From Candidatus Melainabacteria bacterium (lineage in GTDB: Bacteria; Cyanobacteriota; Vampirovibrionia; 2-02-FULL-35-15): a stretch of 6,196 bases of DNA. This document shows, piece after piece, positions 1 through 6,196 of this stretch (positions are counted from its first letter, which is position 1; every line of letters starts with the position of its first letter). Location of the stretch: positions 1-6,196 of the forward strand of contig JAHFBD010000037.1 of NCBI GenBank assembly GCA_023250175.1, read 5' to 3'. The position numbers and the translations under genes were made by a program. The notes beneath the pieces were generated by a model. The model saw nothing but the letters and a program-made list of their open reading frames with translations. It searched no databases and was not told the DNA's origin.

Positions 1-1
1 T

Positions 2-799
2 GCTATGGATGATACAGTAAGTCTTGTTTTTTTTGAACCTACTGCAGGTGCTATAGTAAATACCCCTGGAGTTTTATCTGTTAACAATACTACCAATAGC
101 ACAAACCCACAAAACTTTTCAGCTTTTGCAGTTGGCTCTACTAGAGGACTTGCTCAAAATACTATTGTTGGCGGTGCTATTAATGAACCTACTGCTGCTT
201 CTCAATTAACAACAACTAGTGATTTACTTTCTTCAACAGCAAGAAATACTATATTAGGAACACCACAAATAATAGGCTTAACAAAAGTAATTTCAAGTGT
301 AACCCCAGTCGATTTAACAAAAATAGAAATATCTCAATCAGATGGAAACCCATCAATTCTGACAATTAATGGCAAGGCTAGTGCTTCAATAGGTGGATCA
401 AAAGTAAAAGCAGAATCTTTCCCAAAAGATAGCATGACAGCATTTGATTCAGTAACTATTACAAGTAAGGGAGATGGTTCATTCATTGCAAGGCTACAAA
501 CAGATTTCACTGGTGGTAATTCGATATTAAATTTCAAACAAACAATAAGTGGTACAGATAGCACGCTAGTTTCACAAGCAGTATCCAAGCCTACACCATC
601 ACAAACACTATCTAGCAGTGGAGGACTTTCTTGTGAAAAGACAGTTTGTGGATGTGCAAATACAAACTGTACTCCTACAATTGATGGGGTGTTAAATTTC
701 ATTAAAGACAATGGTGGACTTGCTCAAGTAGTTACTAGTGGTGGTTCATTATTAAATGAAGTGAGCAATGCTGCTAAAAAGGCACTAGGACTAAGCTAA
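2..799 (+). CDS. Ser/Thr/Asn/Gly-rich, probably exported protein with an Ig-like segment and a Cys cluster (5'-partial)
   Basis: I do not recognise a named family. The frame is open to the left edge. The ATG at 5 has no visible ribosome binding site because the sequence begins there, so the true start probably lies upstream and any signal peptide is out of view. The 264 visible residues after that ATG are rich in Ser, Thr, Asn and Gly, as in secreted or surface proteins. Residues ~1-105 are low-complexity. Residues ~118-190 look beta-stranded, with ILTINGKAS, VTITSKGDGSFIARL and GGNSILNF resembling the strand pattern of bacterial Ig-like domains. A linker (~191-208, SKPTPSQ) leads to a C-x4-C-x-C-x4-C cluster at 210, 215, 217 and 222, which holds all the protein's cysteines. 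A probably helical tail ends in AAKKALGLS. GLAQ occurs twice (48-51, 238-241). There is no membrane anchor or sorting motif at the C-terminus. That it is a real gene is fairly sure; surface location is inference. Confidence 0.75.
   Translation, partial: AMDDTVSLVFFEPTAGAIVNTPGVLSVNNTTNSTNPQNFSAFAVGSTRGLAQNTIVGGAINEPTAASQLTTTSDLLSSTARNTILGTPQIIGLTKVISSVTPVDLTKIEISQSDGNPSILTINGKASASIGGSKVKAESFPKDSMTAFDSVTITSKGDGSFIARLQTDFTGGNSILNFKQTISGTDSTLVSQAVSKPTPSQTLSSSGGLSCEKTVCGCANTNCTPTIDGVLNFIKDNGGLAQVVTSGGSLLNEVSNAAKKALGLS
356..574 (+). other. Putative bacterial Ig-like beta-sandwich segment within the first CDS
   Basis: Residues ~118-190 alternate hydrophobic and polar positions in several short strands. 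The order is an I-x-G-x-A strand, a V-K-A-E strand, VTIT, the turn KGDGSF with its following strand, then a G-G-N-S-I-L strand ending near SGTDS. The spacing of D-G-S-F and G-x-N-x-I is what is often seen in bacterial Ig-like repeats of adhesins and surface proteins. Only one such unit is visible. The assignment rests on pattern alone and needs a profile or structure comparison. Confidence 0.35.
632..670 (+). other. Four-cysteine cluster C-x4-C-x-C-x4-C in the first CDS
   Basis: Cysteines fall at residues 210, 215, 217 and 222, with symmetric spacing, in a protein otherwise free of cysteine. They follow a Ser/Gly linker and precede the helical tail. Two nested disulfides would fit an exported protein, and a metal site is the alternative. 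Neither can be decided from sequence. Confidence 0.6.
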
Positions 800-805
800 G
801 AGATA

Positions 806-864
806 TTAGATTTAGATATATTTGTCGGGTAAAATAAAAGCACTTTAGTTTTTTATAGGACATA
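806..864 (+). promoter_or_regulatory. Intergenic leader of the agu operon with a weak promoter candidate
   Basis: This gap separates the first gene from aguB and is the natural place for an operon promoter. TAAAAT at 830-835 resembles a sigma-70 -10 box (TATAAT). The best -35 candidate 18 bases upstream, TTAGAT at 806-811, is poor, and the -10 is not extended by TG. No strong terminator hairpin for the upstream gene is visible, so read-through from it is equally possible. AT-rich DNA gives such matches by chance. Confidence 0.2.
857..860 (+). promoter_or_regulatory. Ribosome binding site of aguB (AGGA)
   Basis: AGGA ends four bases before the ATG at 865, which is a slightly short but usable spacing. 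An in-frame TAG at 856-858 overlaps this site, so the ATG at 865 is the first possible ATG start. This fixes the N-terminus of AguB. Confidence 0.55.
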
Positions 865-1755
865 ATGGAAAAAACATCACTATTTACAGCATCTTGGATT
901 CAGGGAAAATCTCAAAAAGATTTTAATAAAAATCTAAATTATTATTCAGAGAAAATTAAAATCTCTGCTAATAAAGGTTCAAAACTAATTGTATTGCCTG
1001 AACTGTTTTTGTGGGACTATTTCCCTATTACTGAAGATAAAAAGAATTTTGATTTAGCTATAGAAATTAATTCTGAAGCAGTTAAATACTTTCAACTACT
1101 TGCAAAGGATTTTAAAATAGTTATTATATTGCCAATTTTTGAAAAACGTGGGGAAGGTGTTTATCATAATAGCTGCTTGATAATTGAAAACAATGGAGAT
1201 ATCGTTGGGCACTATAGAAAAATGCACATTCCTGATGACCCGGGATTTTATGAAAAATATTATTTTACCCCAGGTGATAAAGGATTCATGGTTACTAAAA
1301 CCTCTGTTGGCAATATTGGTGTTTTAATTTGCTGGGATCAGTGGTTTCCTGAAGCAGCTAGAATTACTGCACTTAAAGGGGCAGATATCTTAATTTATCC
1401 TACTGCAATTGGTTGGGATGATGATGAGTCTTATCAAGGCAAATCAAAACAAGCTTTAAATGAAGAGCAAGTAGAAGCATGGACTACTATTATGCGCTCA
1501 CATGCTATAGCTAATGGTATTCATGTATTAGCCGTAAATCGTGTTGGATGTGAAGGACATTTAAATTTTTGGGGACATTCATTTCTTGTGGATCCATATG
1601 GGGGAGTAGCACATATGGATAAGACAGATGAAATAGTTACATTTGTAGACATTGATTTTTCCAAGACAAAAGAATGTAGAAGAACATGGCCATTTCTGCG
1701 AGATAGAAGGATTGATAATTATCAAAGTATTTTAAAAAGCTGGGATGTTAATTAG
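865..1755 (+). CDS. aguB: N-carbamoylputrescine amidase (nitrilase superfamily)
   Basis: It hydrolyses N-carbamoylputrescine to putrescine, CO2 and ammonia, the last step of the agmatine route to putrescine, in the cytosol. The 296 residues match the usual family length of about 290-300. The Glu-Lys-Cys triad of carbon-nitrogen hydrolases is complete: Glu46 in VLPELF, Lys119 in YRKMHIPDDP and Cys156 in LICWDQWFPEAAR. Stretches typical of the AguB branch are also present: FEKR near 92-95, YHNS near 100-103, YEKYYFTPGD near 129-138, LIYPTAIGW near 176-184, HAIANG near 213-218, VNRVG near 224-228, FWGHSF near 235-240, and WPFLRDRRID near 275-284. These separate it from generic nitrilases and beta-ureidopropionases. 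There is no signal peptide. The stop codon TAG shares its G with the GTG start of aguA, so the two are co-translated. No frameshift or missing key residue is seen. Confidence 0.95.
   Translation: MEKTSLFTASWIQGKSQKDFNKNLNYYSEKIKISANKGSKLIVLPELFLWDYFPITEDKKNFDLAIEINSEAVKYFQLLAKDFKIVIILPIFEKRGEGVYHNSCLIIENNGDIVGHYRKMHIPDDPGFYEKYYFTPGDKGFMVTKTSVGNIGVLICWDQWFPEAARITALKGADILIYPTAIGWDDDESYQGKSKQALNEEQVEAWTTIMRSHAIANGIHVLAVNRVGCEGHLNFWGHSFLVDPYGGVAHMDKTDEIVTFVDIDFSKTKECRRTWPFLRDRRIDNYQSILKSWDVN
1741..1745 (+). promoter_or_regulatory. Weak ribosome binding site of aguA (TGGGA) inside the end of aguB
   Basis: TGGGA ends nine bases before the GTG start at 1755. An in-frame TAA at 1749-1751 excludes any earlier start, and no in-frame ATG precedes the conserved YYPPEWE segment. 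The GTG at the stop/start overlap is therefore the best start. The weak site suggests that translation relies largely on ribosomes finishing aguB. Confidence 0.35.
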
Positions 1756-2846
1756 TGAAAGTCAAAGAGAAAATACAAAGGTTAAATACAAAGACTCAAA
1801 ACACAGATCGTTATTATCCTCCCGAATGGGAAAAACAGTCTGCTACATGGCTTTCATGGCCTCATAATAAAAAAGAGTGGGGAGAGAAACGATTAAATAA
1901 AATAAGAGATTTTTATATTCAGCTTGTTTCACAAATATTGGATTTTCAGGATGTTAATCTGATTTTAGCGAATGAACAACTGTTGGACGAAGTAGAAACT
2001 ATTTATAAGCTTGCTAGACAGATTTCGGGGGAAAAATTTAAATGCAAAAAAATTATTATTCCGAATAATGATATCTGGATTCGTGATTACGGACCGTTCT
2101 TTGTAGAGAAAACTCGAAACAATAAAAAAAGATCTTGTGTGTTAGATTTTGAATTTAATTCCTGGGGAGAAAAGTTTCCTCCCTGGAATCTTGATAATTA
2201 TGTGCCGGGAGAAATTGCCCTTTATAAAGGTATTGAGATTGAGTCTTATCCGATAGTGTTAGAAGGTGGTTCGGTTGAGTTTTCTGGAGATGGACTTATT
2301 TTAACTACTGAACAATGTCTTTTAAATAAAAACAGAAATCCTAATCTGAGCAAACAACAAATCGAATTATATTTAAGATCTACATTTAATATAGAAGAAA
2401 TTATTTGGTTGAAACGTGGACTGGAAGGGGATCATACGGATGGTCATATTGATGATGTTGCACGATTTATAGGACCAAAGAAGATTTTAATTTGTAAGTC
2501 TAATAATTCAAGGGACAAAAACTATAAACATTTAAATGAAAGCATTAAATATCTAAAAAGTTGGAAACACCCTAAGCATGGTTATAAATTAGACATTGTA
2601 GAGTTGCCTATGCCAGATGAGATGAGGATTAAAAACAAACGTTTGCCTAACTCTTATGCTAATTTTATTTTTGTAAATGGTGGAGTGATTATTCCTATGT
2701 TTAATTGTTCTTCTGATAAGGTTGTAATAGACATATTTAAGAAAATCTTTCCAAATAGAAAAATTGTTGGCATTGATTGTACCCTCCTTATTCAAGAAGG
2801 TGGTGGTCTACACTGCATGACAAAACAAGAGCCATCAATAAAATAA
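1755..2846 (+). CDS. aguA: Agmatine deiminase (agmatine iminohydrolase, PAD_porph family)
   Basis: It converts agmatine to N-carbamoylputrescine and ammonia, which AguB then uses. The 363 residues are normal for the family. Visible hallmarks in order are: PPEWEKQSATWLSWP (22-36), which is the family's N-terminal signature; NDIWIRDYGP (105-114) with the guanidine-binding Asp/Arg-Asp region; LEGGSVEFSGDG (169-180); a TTEQCLLNKNRNP segment (184-196); GDHTDGHIDDVARF (225-238) with the catalytic His region; and GGGLHCMTKQEP (349-360), whose Cys354 is the nucleophile. Conservation in all these blocks indicates an active enzyme. Peptidylarginine deiminases of the same superfamily are the alternative, but the length, lack of a signal peptide and pairing with aguB favour the agmatine enzyme. 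The start is GTG, overlapping the aguB stop by one base. The order aguB-aguA and the tight coupling point to a dedicated putrescine-forming operon. Confidence 0.95.
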   Translation: MKVKEKIQRLNTKTQNTDRYYPPEWEKQSATWLSWPHNKKEWGEKRLNKIRDFYIQLVSQILDFQDVNLILANEQLLDEVETIYKLARQISGEKFKCKKIIIPNNDIWIRDYGPFFVEKTRNNKKRSCVLDFEFNSWGEKFPPWNLDNYVPGEIALYKGIEIESYPIVLEGGSVEFSGDGLILTTEQCLLNKNRNPNLSKQQIELYLRSTFNIEEIIWLKRGLEGDHTDGHIDDVARFIGPKKILICKSNNSRDKNYKHLNESIKYLKSWKHPKHGYKLDIVELPMPDEMRIKNKRLPNSYANFIFVNGGVIIPMFNCSSDKVVIDIFKKIFPNRKIVGIDCTLLIQEGGGLHCMTKQEPSIK

Positions 2847-2853
2847 GTAAGAC

Positions 2854-2867
2854 ATTTAATATTAAAT
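2854..2867. repeat. 14-bp perfect AT palindrome between aguA and the next gene
   Basis: ATTTAATATTAAAT reads the same on both strands. It lies 8 bases after the aguA stop and 32 bases before the next start. It could be a binding site for a dimeric regulator, but a pure A/T palindrome of this size is also expected by chance in such DNA. It has no G/C stem and no following T run, so it is not an intrinsic terminator. Confidence 0.25.
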
Positions 2868-2898
2868 AGCTTTGCTGTATTATTTGTAGCAGTTATTT

Positions 2899-5800
2899 AT
2901 GAAAATTATTCCAACATTGCTTAGGAAGTTTATTGCTTATCTGCCATTTAGTACAGAGAGACAGTTAGCGAAGGTTGGTGCTAATTCTAAGCATATAGAA
3001 GTGTTTAATGAAGCCTATAACCAATTTTATAAAAACAATTGGGATGTACAGGATTTGCTTGAAAAGGAAAAGCGCTTTATTTCATTACAAACATCCCCAG
3101 AACAACTTAAAGCTTGTAATGAAGTTCTTGTATATTTTCATGAAAAGGAAATTTTAACAATGCATTTAATAGATGTATTAGTAAGCCTGATTTCTTTAAA
3201 AGCAACACCTGAGCAAATAGCCTTATCAAAAAAAGGATTAGTAATGAGTGTTGATAAGAGCTTTTTTCATCAAAAGCAGTTAGTTTCAGAATCACAAAAG
3301 AATTTTATTGACTTAATAAAAGAAAATCCTACAAATGATCAATGCAAACTATTTGATATTATTTTTTCTCAAAAAAAAGGAAAAAGTGTTTCTTCTGTTT
3401 CTGATTTATTATGCGAACTATTAAAAGAAAAACCAAATGATAAACAATGGGCTATATATAAAGATGTTATTGATTACCATCTTAGCCAAGAAGCAGATAT
3501 TTATAAAGCAACGTCAGTGCTTACCTTCCTACTTCAAACAGATAAGTTCTCTACCCAGTGGGAGTCTTGTGCGAAAGCTGTTAATCTTTATAAAAAACAT
3601 GAATGGGAAATAGATTATTCTATCCCAGTATTGGTTAATCTCCTTGAAAATAATGCTTCTACTAGAGAGCTAAATATATTTATGCTAGGTATTAATCAAT
3701 GCAAGATTTCTAATGTAGATAATTTTACCTTTGCTAGGTTTTTAAAAGACTTATTGCCTACAAAACCATCGGAAGACATACTGGAACTATTGGAAAATGG
3801 ATTAAATGTATGCCCTAATCCCACAAGCTTTATTATTCAGTTTGAGGATCTTATAAAAATAAAACCATCTTCTGAACACTTTGAGGTTTATAAAAAATAT
3901 TGTACAAGTCTTATAAAAGAGAATATGAGTATTCAAGGTTTAACAAAAGGATTTGTAGGGTTACTCAAACAAGGTATTAAGGCTGAAGAAACAGAGTCTT
4001 ACTTTGAGACATATCTGAATTTAGTTACTTTTATGAAAAGCAATTACAAAAATACTTTTCAGACTGATGATGTAATGGATGTTGTCCTAGCCAAGCCAGA
4101 TGAAGAGTTATTAGATATGTATAAAAAAACATTATCTATTTACTCAACGATGAACAATATAAAAACCCCATTAGCTAAAAATTTTACAGAGCTTATAAAA
4201 GCAAACCCAGGTAAAGAACAGCGGAAGCTTTTCAATTCAGCACTGGAGGTACATAAAAATGCTCCAAAGTTAGTAGAGTTATTGATAAGTGATAGTGGAA
4301 CACTGATTAATGCACACAATGTCTATGCATTAAAGGCAGATAAGCTTATAAATCTTTCTTCTGAAATAAGAACAACTTTAGAAAATGAGTGGGTTAATAC
4401 TTTTACTAAAACAGATAAATTAATGCCTGGGCATATTGCTCTTTCATTACCATTAAACTATGCAATGATAAAACTGTGTGATGCAATTCCTCTGGAATCA
4501 TCACTGTGGAAGATTTACAATGATATTGTTTCTCATGATCACGGAAAAAACAATAATAGAAATTTAATTTCCATTACTACAGATTTTACTGCTTTAGCAG
4601 ACTCAAGACCTAGTAAAGAGTTCTTGGATTTGTGTAAGGATACAATTGCATATTACAAAGAAAACAACTTTTCTCTTAGTCTTTTACTTTTCGCATTATC
4701 TTCATTAGCAGGTACTAAACCGAGCAAAGAAAAAATCAATGGTTATCTTGAAGGAATTAGTTCTTTCAAAGAAAAAAAACTTCTACTTCACCCTTTAATT
4801 AAGGGCTTTGCACGTTTTGCCTATTATAGACCCAGTGATGATTTCTTAAGAGAGTTTTCTAAAATGTATTTAGACTTTCTTAATGATGATGAAGCAAATG
4901 TTTTGAATGAGCAGATTATACTTTGGATTAAGAATGATGCATCAATAGAGCATTTTAAAATATTAGGAGAATTATATAAATTGTGCTTAGATAAAAAATG
5001 GGATTTGAGGAACTTTAATGTTGAATTCTTACATTCACTCGAAGGACCTGTACAGCTTCTACGAAATTTAAAAAATCAAATACAAAATGGAAATATACAA
5101 TCAGAAGCAGAGGCTCTTCATTTATTTAAGGAGATAAGATTACATTCAGCCATCTATCAAATATTAAAAAAACAAGGAGATTTAGATCTGGCAAAATCGA
5201 TTTTACATAATGTGGGTACTATTGATTCTGTACCATTTCCTATAAAAATACGTCATGAACACAATCCCGAAGCAAAGAAAGTGCAAATGGAAACTGAAAG
5301 AACTTTTCTTCGATCGTTTGATCTGAACTATGGTTTTAGTGCTTTAACGTTTGACTGTAAAAGAACTCCAGACAAAGAGCCTCCTTTATTAGCACAGTTT
5401 GGAAATGATCTGGGAAAGGTTTCATATCTTAATGCTAAGGATATAAACTTATTTCCTGGACGTGGATTTGAAATCTCTGATTTTAACTTAAATAAAATAT
5501 TTGTTTTTGATGAAAAAAATAAAAACGATCCATTGCATTTATATAAAACTGCTTGGCCTTGGTCAAAAGATATATTTAATGACCTTACGAAAACAAGGTT
5601 TATATTTACCCGTGGCTTTGTTGCAGTAATTAACAAGAATAAAAAATATACTTTGGATGGTATTCCTTATAGTTATTTTGTTTTAAATAATCATCACTAT
5701 AATAAAGGCTGTGATGTTGCATATTTAGTACCCACGGCAATATTGGAAAAGAAATTAGAAAAAATACAAATTCCATATAAAGATTATTTAGGTTACTCTA

Positions 5801-6196
5801 AAGAGTATACAGATATAAATGAAGTAGGGCTTACGATTGAAGATTTAATTGAATCCTCTAAAAAGAAAGGCTTGCAAATTCTTAATTTAGGATGGGGCTC
5901 GAATTTTAGTGGAGGCTTATGTAATGCTTATCCACTTGATTCTAAGCCTTATTTTTCCTGGGAAAAAGATTTGCGAGATAGCCATACGACAGATTTTTGG
6001 GGAAGAGTTCACAAGTCGCATATGAGAGGACATTATGAATTTACTATGTCAAAAGAATTAGATAAAAAATTAAGACCTCTTAGAAAAGCACATGACAATA
6101 TTTATCAAATTACAACTGATTATCAAAATCTTTTTGATTTGTTTAGACTATCGATGGCACTATGGCGTAAAGGATTGACTGTTGGTGAGAGAGTTA
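2899..6196 (+). CDS. Very large alpha-helical repeat protein with an unrecognised C-terminal region (3'-partial)
   Basis: I do not recognise a named family. The frame starts at ATG 2899 and stays open for 1099 codons to the window edge, so the protein is longer still. An in-frame TAG at 2887-2889 makes this ATG the earliest possible ATG start; no convincing Shine-Dalgarno site precedes it (TTATTTATG). Residues 1-15 could form an amphipathic helix but not a clear signal peptide, and no membrane segments are evident. Residues ~66-750 are a degenerate array of ~37-residue two-helix units, each opening with a Pro-containing turn such as SPEQ, KPND, KPSE, KPDE, NPGK, RPSK, KPSK or RPSD. Residues ~735-774 are TPR-like (A-x-x-LF, then DLDLAKSIL). 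From ~775 the composition changes to mixed strands and loops rich in Phe, Tyr, Trp, His and Gly. Codon use and base composition match the agu genes. It follows aguA by 52 bases on the same strand, so co-transcription is possible. A protein-binding or RNA-binding scaffold is plausible, but the function is unknown. Confidence 0.85.
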   Translation, partial: MKIIPTLLRKFIAYLPFSTERQLAKVGANSKHIEVFNEAYNQFYKNNWDVQDLLEKEKRFISLQTSPEQLKACNEVLVYFHEKEILTMHLIDVLVSLISLKATPEQIALSKKGLVMSVDKSFFHQKQLVSESQKNFIDLIKENPTNDQCKLFDIIFSQKKGKSVSSVSDLLCELLKEKPNDKQWAIYKDVIDYHLSQEADIYKATSVLTFLLQTDKFSTQWESCAKAVNLYKKHEWEIDYSIPVLVNLLENNASTRELNIFMLGINQCKISNVDNFTFARFLKDLLPTKPSEDILELLENGLNVCPNPTSFIIQFEDLIKIKPSSEHFEVYKKYCTSLIKENMSIQGLTKGFVGLLKQGIKAEETESYFETYLNLVTFMKSNYKNTFQTDDVMDVVLAKPDEELLDMYKKTLSIYSTMNNIKTPLAKNFTELIKANPGKEQRKLFNSALEVHKNAPKLVELLISDSGTLINAHNVYALKADKLINLSSEIRTTLENEWVNTFTKTDKLMPGHIALSLPLNYAMIKLCDAIPLESSLWKIYNDIVSHDHGKNNNRNLISITTDFTALADSRPSKEFLDLCKDTIAYYKENNFSLSLLLFALSSLAGTKPSKEKINGYLEGISSFKEKKLLLHPLIKGFARFAYYRPSDDFLREFSKMYLDFLNDDEANVLNEQIILWIKNDASIEHFKILGELYKLCLDKKWDLRNFNVEFLHSLEGPVQLLRNLKNQIQNGNIQSEAEALHLFKEIRLHSAIYQILKKQGDLDLAKSILHNVGTIDSVPFPIKIRHEHNPEAKKVQMETERTFLRSFDLNYGFSALTFDCKRTPDKEPPLLAQFGNDLGKVSYLNAKDINLFPGRGFEISDFNLNKIFVFDEKNKNDPLHLYKTAWPWSKDIFNDLTKTRFIFTRGFVAVINKNKKYTLDGIPYSYFVLNNHHYNKGCDVAYLVPTAILEKKLEKIQIPYKDYLGYSKEYTDINEVGLTIEDLIESSKKKGLQILNLGWGSNFSGGLCNAYPLDSKPYFSWEKDLRDSHTTDFWGRVHKSHMRGHYEFTMSKELDKKLRPLRKAHDNIYQITTDYQNLFDLFRLSMALWRKGLTVGERV
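3094..5157 (+). repeat. Tandem ~37-residue helical repeats (about 17-18 degenerate units) encoded in the large CDS
   Basis: The opening turn of each unit, aligned by eye, falls at residues 67, 104, 144, 179, 217, 253, 290, 323, 362, 400, 437, about 486, 531, 571, 608, 645, 681 and 717. Apart from the disturbed stretch 437-531, the spacing is 33-40, most often 36-38. In the units at 217, 253, 362, about 486 and 681 the proline is replaced. The consensus is roughly (K/R/N)-P-(S/D)-x-E-x-x-x-x-Y-K-x-x-L-x-x-Y-K, then ~8 variable residues, then a second helix of the form L-x-x-x-F-x-x-L-L. Clear neighbours are RPSKEFLDL (570-578), KPSKEKING (607-615) and RPSDDFLRE (644-652). The repeats are not visible as DNA repeats, so they are old and diverged. 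Confidence 0.7.
5221..6196 (+). other. Unrecognised C-terminal region of the large CDS
   Basis: Residues ~775-1099 no longer show the 37-residue period. Visible blocks are FNLNKIFVFDEKN (862-874), TAWPWSKDIF (884-893), TRFIFTRGFVAVINKNKKYT (899-918), YSYFVLNNHHY (924-934), DVAYLVPTAILEKKLEK (939-955), QILNLGWGSNFSGG (993-1006), TTDFWGRVHKSHMRGHYEF (1031-1049), and a helical run from ~1051 to the edge including DLFRLSMALWRKG. The dense aromatic, Gly and His motifs look like a folded globular domain, not more solenoid. I match it to no known enzyme or binding family, and its end is outside the window. Confidence 0.5.

Noticed and set aside
27..34. Run of eight T as a slippage or frameshift site
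   Set aside because: The frame is continuous through it and no alternative frame continues usefully. The same holds for the eight-A run at 3371-3378 in the large CDS.
334..711. 125-codon open frame on the minus strand
   Set aside because: It lies wholly inside the first CDS on the opposite strand and has no ribosome binding site or recognisable domain. It is a shadow of the Ser/Thr-rich coding frame.
817..824. TATATTTG, a match to the TAnnTTTG -7 element of Bacteroidetes promoters
   Set aside because: No TTG -33 element stands at the expected distance, and aguB has an AGGA ribosome binding site, which is unusual for that phylum. In AT-rich DNA the match is probably chance.
2589..2795. 68-codon minus-strand frame
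   Set aside because: It is antisense to the conserved C-terminal half of aguA, whose catalytic motifs show which frame is real.
2872..2892. Possible hairpin TGCT...AGCA as a terminator after aguA
   Set aside because: The stem is four Watson-Crick pairs plus G-U pairs, with no T run after it, and it abuts the next start codon.
3107..3295. 62-codon minus-strand frame with hydrophobic residues
   Set aside because: It is antisense to the first helical repeats of the large CDS. Its Leu-rich appearance is the complement of Lys/Gln/Glu codons there.
5328..5636. 102-codon minus-strand frame
   Set aside because: It is antisense to the large CDS, which runs through without a break, and has no start signal or family features.
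1..6196. CRISPR array, tRNA/rRNA genes, insertion sequences or attachment sites
   Set aside because: No evenly spaced direct DNA repeats, tRNA-like arms, rRNA segments, transposase motifs or terminal inverted repeats were seen; nearly all of the window is protein coding.

Overview
The window is AT-rich (roughly one third G+C by eye). All recognisable genes are on the + strand, with short intergenic gaps and the standard stop codons. This is ordinary bacterial layout. The organism cannot be named from the sequence. The two recognisable enzymes are widespread in bacteria and plants. An AGGA Shine-Dalgarno-like site before one gene, and none before the last, do not settle the phylum.

Layout. 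(1) Positions 2-799 hold the 3' part of a gene for a Ser/Thr/Asn/Gly-rich protein, probably exported. It has a beta-rich segment that reads like a bacterial Ig-like domain, and all four of its cysteines sit in one tight cluster. (2) Positions 800-864 are a 65-base gap with a weak promoter candidate and a ribosome binding site. (3) Positions 865-2846 are a two-gene operon, aguB then aguA, joined by a one-base TAG/GTG overlap. (4) A 52-base gap contains a short AT palindrome. (5) From 2899 to the window edge runs one uninterrupted reading frame of at least 1099 codons, still open at the end.

Function. AguA (agmatine deiminase) converts agmatine to N-carbamoylputrescine, and AguB (N-carbamoylputrescine amidase) converts that to putrescine, CO2 and ammonia. 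All expected catalytic motifs are present in both. Arginine decarboxylase, which would supply agmatine, is not in the window, so agmatine must come from a gene elsewhere or from outside the cell.

The most unusual element is the long 3' gene. Read by eye, its first ~750 residues are a degenerate tandem array of about 17-18 units of ~37 residues. Each opens with a (K/R/N/S/T)-P-(S/D/N/T/E) turn followed by two predicted helices. This is the look of an alpha-solenoid of the TPR/PPR/OPR kind. It is followed by a C-terminal region of at least 325 residues that I do not recognise. Whether this protein is functionally tied to the putrescine operon is unknown; it is simply the next gene downstream on the same strand.
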